In this document: positions 1 through 5,375 of the stretch, piece after piece
Position numbering within the stretch: the stretch's first letter is position 1
How the letters are laid out: every line of letters begins with the position of its first letter
NCBI GenBank assembly: GCA_958419945.1
Contig: CATZIC010000074.1
Location: forward strand, 1-8,878
DNA from: an uncultured Clostridia bacterium
GTDB taxonomy: Bacteria > Bacillota > Clostridia > Christensenellales > Borkfalkiaceae
Direction: 5' to 3'
Length of the DNA: 8,878 nucleotides
Notes under the pieces: model-generated
What the model saw: only the letters and a program-made list of their open reading frames with translations
Database searches by the model: none
What the model was told of the DNA's origin: nothing
Program-made: the position numbers and the translations under genes

Positions 1-297
1 GTTCCATATAGCGATGTCAAGACTGTAATGTACGATATTGAGGACGCATACTACAAACAACAGATTACTTTGAGTAACAAAAAGATGATTGACACTTGCG
101 ATACGCTTATTTGTTATGTCGATATGTCATCTTATAGGAGCGGGGCAAAAACGGCTTTGCGTTATGCAGAAAGTGAGGGGGTAAGAATCGTTAATCTTTA
201 CCGTGAAGAAGATCAGCCGTTTTACGGTATGACAAGAGAACAAGTCGATGAGTATTGGAAAAATTTATCTGAAAAGACTTTAGGTAGCAAAAAATAG
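1..297 (+). CDS. SLOG/YpsA-like (DUF1273-type) protein, 3' part only
   Basis: The reading frame is open from the first base of the window to TAG at 295-297, so the gene starts upstream; the ATG at 28 is an internal methionine. The 98 visible residues resemble the C-terminal half of the SLOG family (YpsA/DUF1273-like): an ITLSNKKMIDTCDTLICYVD stretch, then RSGAKTALRYAESEGVRIVNL, the usual Rossmann-like pattern of a buried strand (LICYV), a small-residue loop (SGAK), a helix, and a second strand (IVNL). SLOG proteins are thought to bind nucleotide-derived ligands; no specific activity can be assigned from this fragment. The tail (YWKNLSEKTLGSKK) is polar and looks like a natural C-terminus. No GC-rich terminator follows; the 298-407 gap is very AT-rich, with only a weak A/T hairpin near 343-373. 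Family call is by pattern recognition and fairly sure; function is unknown. Confidence 0.72.
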   Translation, partial: VPYSDVKTVMYDIEDAYYKQQITLSNKKMIDTCDTLICYVDMSSYRSGAKTALRYAESEGVRIVNLYREEDQPFYGMTREQVDEYWKNLSEKTLGSKK

Positions 298-407
298 CCA
301 TATCGTGAAAAACAAATTTTCTCCATTTTTCCAAAATTAAAAATTTTTACACTTTTAGGAAAAATGTAAAATTAAGACTTCAAGTTTTTCAAAATGGTTA
401 TATTCGT

Positions 408-436
408 TTGACAAAAAGAGTAGTATTATATATACT
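408..436 (+). promoter_or_regulatory. Sigma-A-type promoter for the lipoprotein gene
   Basis: A perfect -35 TTGACA (408-413) and a -10 TATACT (431-436) are separated by 17 bases, in AT-rich DNA. Transcription would begin near 443, giving a short leader of about 26 nt before the ATG at 469. Confidence 0.85.
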
Positions 437-468
437 GAAAGAACAAAAAATAAGAAATGGAGATAACT

Positions 469-906
469 ATGAAAAAATTTACTAAAATTTTGGCATTGGC
501 ACTTGTTACCGTTGTAGCAGCTCTCGCACTCGTTGCATGCGGCCCTAACAAAGATCCTTCTAAGGCTGCTCAAAAGCTTAAAGATAACGGATATGCCGTA
601 ACTTACACGAACGGCGACAACATTGCCGGTACGACTGCATTAGCCGTTGTAGAAGGCGTTTTAGGTTGTGAACGTGGTTCTTTAACCGCTATCGTTTCCG
701 GCACCAAGGTTAATGAAGGCGGAAATGCCGACACCATCACGATTTTGTACTTCAAAGATAAAGGTACTGCTAAATCGGTTTGGGAAAAAGCTGAGTCTTA
801 TCTTAAGAGCGAGGGCGAAAAGGAAACCGAAAGCGAGCTTAAAGTTGAACAGTCCGGCAAAATGATTTACGCCGCAACCGAAGCTGCTATCAAAGCAACA
901 AAATAA
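469..906 (+). CDS. Small secreted lipoprotein of unknown function
   Basis: A 145-residue protein with a clear lipoprotein signal peptide: basic start (MKKFTK), hydrophobic core, and lipobox L21-V22-A23 followed by Cys24, the predicted lipidated residue. The mature part of about 122 residues is soluble and Lys/Glu/Ala-rich, beginning CGPNKDPSKAAQKLKDNGYA, with a hydrophobic middle and a charged C-terminal half (FKDKGTAKSVWEKAESYL onward). An upstream in-frame ATG at 457 exists, but it overlaps the GGAG Shine-Dalgarno (459-462), which sits 6 nt before ATG 469, and starting at 469 gives the normal signal-peptide N-terminus. It would be anchored on the outer face of the cytoplasmic membrane. The gene is monocistronic, with its own promoter (408-436) and terminator (922-953). 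I recognise no named family; similar small lipoproteins with a Lys-rich N-terminal helix and a repeated GYAV-type strand are common in Clostridia. Confidence 0.85.
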   Translation: MKKFTKILALALVTVVAALALVACGPNKDPSKAAQKLKDNGYAVTYTNGDNIAGTTALAVVEGVLGCERGSLTAIVSGTKVNEGGNADTITILYFKDKGTAKSVWEKAESYLKSEGEKETESELKVEQSGKMIYAATEAAIKATK

Positions 907-921
907 TTTAAACGACTTCAA

Positions 922-953
922 AATCCTCTCTGCTTTGGCAGAGGGGATTTTTT
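922..953 (+). terminator. Intrinsic terminator of the lipoprotein gene
   Basis: A 12-bp stem (922-933 with 938-949, one G·T wobble) with the 4-base loop TTTG is followed by a T-run to 953. It begins 16 nt after the stop codon. Confidence 0.9.
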
Positions 954-1047
954 CAACACGATTATTGGGTATGTGATTTTAGCAATTTATATGACTTTGA
1001 TCGGCAACATATCTTGCTTTAATTTTGTTTTAAAATTGTCTAAAATC

Positions 1048-1076
1048 TTGACAAAGGAAATAACTTGTTATATACT
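1048..1076 (+). promoter_or_regulatory. Sigma-A-type promoter for the 575-residue protein gene
   Basis: TTGACA (1048-1053), a 17-base spacer and TATACT (1071-1076): the same hexamers and spacing as the promoter at 408-436. Transcription would start near 1083, so the AAGGAGA at 1086-1092 lies at the extreme 5' end of the message. Confidence 0.85.
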
Positions 1077-1119
1077 TAAATAACGAAGGAGATTTTCTTT
1101 TCGTTTTGCGGGGGCTGTA

Positions 1120-2847
1120 ATGAATAATATACTTAACGTAATCTGTGCGGGCGCTATCGGTTCGGTAGCCTATCTTTTATGCGCTTTAATAGTGATAATC
1201 GCAGTGATTGCGGAGGTTTTTGCAGTCCTTATATTTCTCAATTACCGCAGCAAGAAGGAAAAAAGCCTTTTAAAACAAGATTTACCCCTTCAAAAAGAGG
1301 CTGAAACAAACCTTGAAGAAGAGGAAATTTTGGATGCCGTAACCGAATCCGATTCGGAGACGATTGCCGAAGATACCAATTTATGTTCGACCGACCTTGA
1401 AAATGATAAGGCTGATTTAGGTAAGCCTCTACCTTCATTGTCGGAAGAGGAAAGAAAGGCTATCTTCGATGAAGTTTTTGCGGCTTCCGTCCCGCCCATT
1501 GACAGCGGCGACGATATACAGCCTTCCGATACCGTAAATTCGGAACCGTACAGCTTTGCCGTAATGGAAGAAGTTTGCGCCACAAACGATTCTATCGGCG
1601 CAGAAGAGCCACAAGGTTACGCCTATAGCGACAACGAGTATAACACCGATAGCGGTGAGTATACGACCTATAACGTCGGCACATTTTTCGCAGGGCAAGA
1701 CCGTGTGCGTTATATTCGCAGTTTTACGGCAAAATTATCGCAATCAAACGACCTTTTAAAGGAAAGGTACAACATAATTAAAAACGAATTGATGTCCTAT
1801 AAAAAGGTTAAAGTAAGAAAGAGTTGGCACTCTGAAACTTTCAGGCTCGGCCGTCCCGCCATTGCCAAATTTGCCATAATCGGCAAGACTCTTTCACTCT
1901 ATCTTGCGCTTTCACCGGAAGAATTTGTTGGCAGCAAGTACATATTCAAAGACGTAAGCGCCGTCAAAAAGTATTCGGCAGTGCCGATGCGCTTAAAAAT
2001 CAAATCCAACCGTTCGGTTAGGTATGCTAAGGAACTTATACAAGTTATGGCTAAGCAATACGGTTGGCAAAGTTTAAATCTACAAGAAGTTGATTATTAT
2101 CCCGAATATCGCACTACGGAGGAACTTATAATGGATAAGGAGATAAAAATTGTGGTTACAGAAAAGACAGACGTTATCGGCGGCAACGATAATAATTTCG
2201 AAGATATAAATGAAACCAAACTTTCCGAAACTGCTGCGGCAGAGGGTTTTACTGCATACACCGATCCGCTTGCCGTAATTATGGAAGTAGATCTTGACGA
2301 AACGGGTGCTGAAGAATCGATTGAGGAGCCTGTAGAAGAAGTCGAGGCTGCAAAGGAATCCGTCGAAGAACAGGTGGAAGAAACCGAGGTTGTTACGGAA
2401 GAACCCGCCGAAGAACCTGTTGAAGAGACTGAAGTTGCAGCGGAAGAACCCGCAGAAGAAACTGTCGAAGAACCCGTTGTGGAATTACCCGAAAGAGATT
2501 TCGAATTTGTTTCCGAAGTTTCCGTTACTAACGCCGATAAAGAAATGACGGACGAAAAGGCTGAAAGTTTGATCGAAACCCTTTCCGTATCTTCCTATAG
2601 ATATGGCGGAAAAGGGAAGGCAATCGTTAATATAGATACTTTGTCCGAAAATTATAAAGCAGGTGAAGTCGTTACCCTTGAAAATCTTAAAGCCAAAAAA
2701 CTCGTTCCAAAAAAAGCTGCTAGCGTAAAAGTTCTCGGTCGTGGCGTAATAGATAAACCGCTTACGGTCGAAGCAGACGGATTTACCGTAAGCGCCGTTA
2801 AGATGATATTACTTACGGGCGGAAGGGCGATTCGTACCGTTGAATAA
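1120..2847 (+). CDS. Membrane-anchored acidic protein with a C-terminal uL15-like domain
   Basis: A 575-residue multi-part protein. Residues about 12-40 form one long hydrophobic segment followed by NYRSKKEK, so the bulk is probably cytoplasmic (positive-inside rule). Residues 48-190 are acidic and low complexity. Residues about 193-317 form a compact basic domain (DRVRYIRSFTAKL, then SYKKVKVRKSWHSETFRLGR, LYLALSPEEF, RYAKELIQVMAKQYGW); I recall this block as recurrent in Clostridial hypothetical proteins but know no function. Residues 398-455 are an imperfect Glu-Pro-Val repeat linker. Residues about 501-573 resemble the C-terminal half of ribosomal protein uL15: VNIDTL, then VVTLENLKAKKLV, VKVLGRGVIDKPLTVEAD and SAVKMILLTGGRAI. 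It is not the ribosomal uL15 itself, since the Gly/Arg-rich N-terminal arm is absent and no ribosomal genes are near. The ATG is preceded only by a G-run (1110-1114) as ribosome site; a better AAGGAGA lies 27 nt upstream with no start codon in range. Its own promoter and terminators flank it. Confidence 0.85.
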   Translation: MNNILNVICAGAIGSVAYLLCALIVIIAVIAEVFAVLIFLNYRSKKEKSLLKQDLPLQKEAETNLEEEEILDAVTESDSETIAEDTNLCSTDLENDKADLGKPLPSLSEEERKAIFDEVFAASVPPIDSGDDIQPSDTVNSEPYSFAVMEEVCATNDSIGAEEPQGYAYSDNEYNTDSGEYTTYNVGTFFAGQDRVRYIRSFTAKLSQSNDLLKERYNIIKNELMSYKKVKVRKSWHSETFRLGRPAIAKFAIIGKTLSLYLALSPEEFVGSKYIFKDVSAVKKYSAVPMRLKIKSNRSVRYAKELIQVMAKQYGWQSLNLQEVDYYPEYRTTEELIMDKEIKIVVTEKTDVIGGNDNNFEDINETKLSETAAAEGFTAYTDPLAVIMEVDLDETGAEESIEEPVEEVEAAKESVEEQVEETEVVTEEPAEEPVEETEVAAEEPAEETVEEPVVELPERDFEFVSEVSVTNADKEMTDEKAESLIETLSVSSYRYGGKGKAIVNIDTLSENYKAGEVVTLENLKAKKLVPKKAASVKVLGRGVIDKPLTVEADGFTVSAVKMILLTGGRAIRTVE

Positions 2848-2856
2848 TAGCATGCT

Positions 2857-2884
2857 AAAAAAGCCGTTATAAAGCGGCTTTTTT
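2857..2884. terminator. Bidirectional intrinsic terminator between convergent genes
   Basis: AAAAAAGCCG (2857-2866) pairs with CGGCTTTTTT (2875-2884); two further pairs (one wobble) close the loop to four bases. The A-run on the left and T-run on the right let it serve both strands. It lies 9 nt past the stop of the large + gene. Confidence 0.92.
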
Positions 2885-2901
2885 CAATGTCTAAAATATT
2901 T

Positions 2902-2938
2902 AAATCCGCCTTGGCAAAAAAGCCCAAGCGGATTTTTT
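2902..2938. terminator. Second terminator hairpin in the convergent gap
   Basis: AAATCCGC (2902-2909) pairs with GCGGATTT (2928-2935), continuing through TTGG/CCAA after a bulged C2910, and a run of six T follows (2933-2938). It works best for the + strand; on the - strand, where it follows the hydrolase gene, the trailing tract is T-rich but interrupted. Confidence 0.8.
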
Positions 2939-2968
2939 ATTATATTGGACTATAATTTTAAAGGGATT

Positions 2969-3859
2969 TTATTTTACGTATAAGTTCAAAAATTCACCGA
3001 GTTCCGATTGATAGGTTTTTGTTTGCTTGTACATTCCGTTGCCGTGGTTACACCCCGATAGTATCACGAGTTTAGTGGGCATAGGGCATAAATCCTGCAG
3101 ATTTTTCAACCTTTTATATGCGTTTTCCTTACTTCCCGCAGTAAAATAAATGGGAAAGTTAGATTTTTCAACGTATTGGCTAACCTGCGTTACCGAAGTA
3201 TCCATGCCCGTTTTCTTTTTGAAAAGTCCTTTAAGTTTTTTCTCGAAATCTTGGCTATTTTGCTTGCAGCTTTCCCGTGCGACGGAGGCTAAAAATCTGT
3301 CGACGCCTTCGGTGGGCGCGTCTGCAACGATGCACTTTATATTTTTATTATCGAGGTTGCAAAGTTGAAGTGCAATACCTCCGCCCATACTCAATCCATG
3401 TATCACGACGGGCATATCGGGATATAAACTTTGAATTTTTTTAAGCCACAAAATCATATCCTTTCTTTCAAGCGCCCCAAAGGTAATGTATTTTCCTTCC
3501 GAAGGACCGTGCGCGCGTTGGTAGGGGATAATCACGTTATAGCCAAGCGTTAGATAATATAGCCCCGGAAAAGCCCATTCGCGTTCCGCATGACTTGTGT
3601 AACCGTGTATGAACACGACCGTTCCTTTAGGCTCTCTGTTTTTGCAAGGGTAATGTACGGCGCTTAATTTATGCCCGTCAAAACTTTTTATTTCAATCTG
3701 TTCGTGTGGTAGTTTTTGTATTTCATTAAGGGAATCGTGCACCTTTTTTAAAGTATCGTACCAACTATCCTCCGGTCCTTTCATTGCGTAGGCTTTTTGT
3801 ATATCGGGCTTAGTAAATAATTTATCAAAAACAATTTTTGCTTTGATACTTTCAAACAT
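2969..3859 (-). CDS. Alpha/beta hydrolase (serine hydrolase fold)
   Basis: A 296-residue cytoplasmic protein with the alpha/beta-hydrolase layout. An N-terminal helical region (1-55) leads to strands around SFDGHKLSAVHYP (59-71) and VVFIHGYTSH, where His85-Gly86 form the oxyanion-hole motif. The nucleophile elbow is GLSMGG with Ser157, and the catalytic His is most likely His272 in SGCNHG. The acid expected after strand 7 (usually G-x-x-D) reads GSKE here, so Glu245 may replace Asp; this needs an alignment. Substrate cannot be predicted; relatives are annotated as esterases, lipases or simply hydrolases. There is no signal peptide. The start ATG (3857-3859) has an excellent Shine-Dalgarno, AAGGAGA on the minus strand (3867-3873), 7 nt away. 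No convincing promoter was found between it and the tRNA terminator, so it may rely on a weak promoter or readthrough. Confidence 0.88.
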   Translation of the reverse strand: MFESIKAKIVFDKLFTKPDIQKAYAMKGPEDSWYDTLKKVHDSLNEIQKLPHEQIEIKSFDGHKLSAVHYPCKNREPKGTVVFIHGYTSHAEREWAFPGLYYLTLGYNVIIPYQRAHGPSEGKYITFGALERKDMILWLKKIQSLYPDMPVVIHGLSMGGGIALQLCNLDNKNIKCIVADAPTEGVDRFLASVARESCKQNSQDFEKKLKGLFKKKTGMDTSVTQVSQYVEKSNFPIYFTAGSKENAYKRLKNLQDLCPMPTKLVILSGCNHGNGMYKQTKTYQSELGEFLNLYVK

Positions 3860-3910
3860 ACAAACTTCTCCTTATAAGCAAATTTAAGCAATAAAGTCGA
3901 CACTTCATCG

Positions 3911-3946
3911 AAAAAGTCCAAAACGAATAGTTCGTTTTGGACTTTT
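3911..3946 (-). terminator. Intrinsic terminator of the tRNA-Ala gene
   Basis: A perfect 16-bp inverted repeat (3912-3927 with 3931-3946; arm AAAAGTCCAAAACGAA) has a 3-base centre. On the minus strand it starts 2 nt after the tRNA CCA end and finishes in TTTTT. It insulates the hydrolase gene from the tRNA promoter. Confidence 0.9.
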
Positions 3947-3948
3947 CA

Positions 3949-4024
<76 letters not shown>

Positions 4025-4058
4025 ACGGCACAAATATTTTATTACTTTTTACTCTAAT

Positions 4059-4087
4059 ATATTAAGATAAAACCGAATTATTGTCAA
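4059..4087 (-). promoter_or_regulatory. Promoter of the tRNA-Ala gene
   Basis: On the minus strand a perfect TTGACA (4087-4082), a 17-base spacer and TAATAT (4064-4059) lie 35 nt upstream of the mature tRNA 5' end. The -10 matches consensus at four of six positions. Confidence 0.7.
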
Positions 4088-4225
4088 GCGTATTTTATAA
4101 AATAGGCGTATAAATTTTGTAATTTTTAATAAAGACCGATTTCCGGTATCCTTTTTCGATAATTACACAAATTATGATAGGCTAAGGCTTATTACTTGAC
4201 AACCATTTTTGGTAAATGATATCGC

Positions 4226-4254
4226 TTGACAAAGGGCAAAAGTTATGTTACCAT
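4226..4254 (+). promoter_or_regulatory. Extended -10 promoter for the riboswitch-transporter unit
   Basis: TTGACA (4226-4231), a 17-base spacer and TACCAT (4249-4254), with TG one base before the -10 (4246-4247) giving an extended -10 element. Transcription would begin near 4261, exactly where the first leader hairpin starts. Another TTGACA at 4196-4201 has no good -10 partner. The rest of the 4025-4225 gap shows only the tRNA promoter and featureless AT-rich DNA. Confidence 0.75.
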
Positions 4255-4260
4255 AGGCGT

Positions 4261-4320
4261 AAGGTTGGCTGTCTCAGCTTAAACCTTTGTCTTGGCGGAC
4301 TGCCGGGACAATTTTATTTT
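4261..4320 (+). promoter_or_regulatory. Candidate guanidine-IV (mepA-motif) riboswitch with attenuator
   Basis: The leader folds into hairpin P1: AAGGTT (4261-4266) with AACCTT (4282-4287), and an inner stem GCTG/CAGC (4268-4271 with 4275-4278). A terminator hairpin (4289-4309) follows. TGTCTC (4270-4275), inside P1, is complementary over six bases (one G·U) to GGGACA (4305-4310), the 3' side of the terminator stem. That pairing would break the terminator, so the leader has mutually exclusive off and on states: an ON-switch layout. The sequence blocks CTGTCTCAG and GGCGGACTGCCGGGACA match my memory of the guanidine-IV consensus, a class known to control transporter genes in Clostridia by transcription termination. 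The structural switch is seen directly; the ligand is assigned from recall and not checked against a covariance model. Confidence 0.68.
4289..4320 (+). terminator. Regulated terminator in the transporter leader
   Basis: GTCTTGGC (4289-4296) pairs with GCCGGGAC (4302-4309), eight pairs with two G·T wobbles around the loop GGACT, followed by TTTTATTTT (4312-4320). It lies between promoter and start codon, so it must be conditional for the downstream gene to be expressed. Confidence 0.8.
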
Positions 4321-4333
4321 GACCATATTTTCA

Positions 4334-4344
4334 AAGGATGTGAT
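4334..4344 (+). promoter_or_regulatory. Ribosome binding site fixing the TTG start of the transporter
   Basis: AAGGATGTGAT matches the full anti-Shine-Dalgarno complement AAGGAGGTGAT at 10 of 11 positions and ends 4 nt before TTG 4349. It overlaps the competing in-frame GTG at 4340, ruling that start out. Confidence 0.8.
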
Positions 4345-4348
4345 TAAA

Positions 4349-5284
4349 TTGAAAAAACACGTTCGTCAAATTATATTACCGATAACAGCGTCAGCCATTT
4401 GGGGTGCCGCTTTTTTGGCGCAAGGCAATTTAAGCACTGTTTTGCCCCCGTTTTTTATAAATTTTGCAAGGAGCATGGTTGCCGTTCTCGCGCTTTTGGT
4501 AGTTGATTTATGCTTCACCTCATACAAAAAGGCTAACAAAAAGGAAATTAAGCCCGTAGATCGCAAAAAACTATTGCTTGGCGGACTTTGTTGCGGGCTG
4601 TCCCTTTGCGGTGCGGTAAACGTTCAGCAGATAGGTATAGGCGGAACTACCGCTGGGGAAGCTGCGTTTATAACCACGTTATATATGATTTTGGTGCCTG
4701 TATTCGGCGTGTTTTTAAAAAGAAAAGTCGGCGTAAACATATGGGTTTCCGTAGTAATTGCGGTTATAGGGCTTGCGCTTATTTGTCAACTTCATTCGCT
4801 CTCACTAAACGTTTCATACCTCTATTTGATAGCCTCTGCGGTATTTTTTGCCGTGCAAATACTTTTCGTTGACTATTTTGTGCAGTATGTAGACGGCGTA
4901 AAACTTTCCTGCGCGCAATTTTTGGTAGCGGGCGTCGTGTCCGGAATAATTTCATTATGTGCGGAAAAGGTTGATTTTTCAAGGTTCGGCGAAGCTGTTT
5001 TGCCGCTACTATATTTAGGCGTTTGTTCAAGCGCCATAGGCTATACTTTGCAAATAATAGCGCAAAAGGGCACAAACCCCACCGTAGTATCACTTATTTT
5101 ATCTTTGGAATCTGCATTTGCACTTTTGTTCGGTGTTCTGTCTTGTCTTATTTCAGGAACCCCCATAAAGGAAACGCCACTGCAATTTTTAGGCTGTTTT
5201 CTAATGCTTGGTGCAATAGTGTTAAGCCAGATAAATCCCTTCAAAAGAGCAAAAAAGGGCAATGAAAGCGATAATTTACGATAA
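4349..5284 (+). CDS. EamA/DMT-superfamily transporter, possible guanidine exporter
   Basis: A 311-residue integral membrane protein of the drug/metabolite transporter superfamily, with two tandem EamA-type halves of about five transmembrane segments each (roughly 8-146 and 155-300). The first helix carries the family motif SAIWGAAFLAQ (15-25), and the first repeat ends with the typical TTAGEAAFITTLYMILVPVFG (100 onward, with Gly103, Glu104 and Pro117). The tail NPFKRAKKGNESDNLR is basic and cytoplasmic. The frame extends upstream to 4292, but that would place codons inside the leader terminator; the near-perfect ribosome site at 4334-4344 fixes TTG 4349, giving MKKHVRQIILP. DMT proteins move small metabolites, often outwards; the fold alone does not give the substrate. 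The candidate guanidine-IV riboswitch just upstream makes guanidinium or a related cation the best guess. The gene stands alone between that leader and a terminator at 5322-5352. Confidence 0.9.
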   Translation: MKKHVRQIILPITASAIWGAAFLAQGNLSTVLPPFFINFARSMVAVLALLVVDLCFTSYKKANKKEIKPVDRKKLLLGGLCCGLSLCGAVNVQQIGIGGTTAGEAAFITTLYMILVPVFGVFLKRKVGVNIWVSVVIAVIGLALICQLHSLSLNVSYLYLIASAVFFAVQILFVDYFVQYVDGVKLSCAQFLVAGVVSGIISLCAEKVDFSRFGEAVLPLLYLGVCSSAIGYTLQIIAQKGTNPTVVSLILSLESAFALLFGVLSCLISGTPIKETPLQFLGCFLMLGAIVLSQINPFKRAKKGNESDNLR

Positions 5285-5321
5285 TTTGCCTAATCTTTAC
5301 AATATCTTAACAATTTATAGG

Positions 5322-5352
5322 GCAAGAAAAGTAAATTTTCTTGCTTTTTTTT
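5322..5352 (+). terminator. Intrinsic terminator of the transporter gene
   Basis: GCAAGAAAA (5322-5330) and TTTTCTTGC (5336-5344) form a perfect 9-bp stem with a 5-base loop, followed by eight T (5345-5352). Confidence 0.92.
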
Positions 5353-5369
5353 CCGCTTTGCATTAAAAT
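5341..5369 (+). promoter_or_regulatory. Candidate promoter of the protease-scpAB unit
   Basis: TTGCTT (5341-5346), a 17-base spacer and TAAAAT (5364-5369). The -10 matches consensus at five of six bases, the -35 at three or four. The -35 lies inside the preceding terminator. The expected start point falls at or next to the ATG at 5376, implying a message with almost no leader. Confidence 0.5.
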
Positions 5370-5375
5370 ATTCAT

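Noticed and set aside
343..373. Hairpin after the SLOG gene as a terminator
   Set aside because: The stem is only A/T pairs with a bulge and no T-tract placed after it; not strong enough to call.
457..468. ATG 457 as lipoprotein start
   Set aside because: It overlaps the GGAG ribosome site, which is properly spaced for ATG 469; the 469 start gives a standard signal peptide.
2311..2484. Glu-Pro-Val coding repeats as a DNA repeat or CRISPR-like array
   Set aside because: The periodicity is imperfect and codon-based, encoding an acidic linker; there are no conserved repeats with unique spacers.
3911..3946. Perfect inverted repeat as a mobile-element end or operator
   Set aside because: Its position just after the tRNA 3' end and its T-run on the minus strand explain it fully as the tRNA terminator; no integrase or second copy is present.
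4196..4224. Second upstream promoter beginning at TTGACA 4196
   Set aside because: No acceptable -10 lies 16-18 bases downstream (only GATATC/ATATCG); the promoter at 4226 is far better.
4292..4348. Longer N-terminus of the transporter from TTG 4292 or GTG 4340
   Set aside because: TTG 4292 lies inside the leader terminator stem and has no ribosome site; GTG 4340 overlaps the ribosome site that is correctly spaced for TTG 4349.
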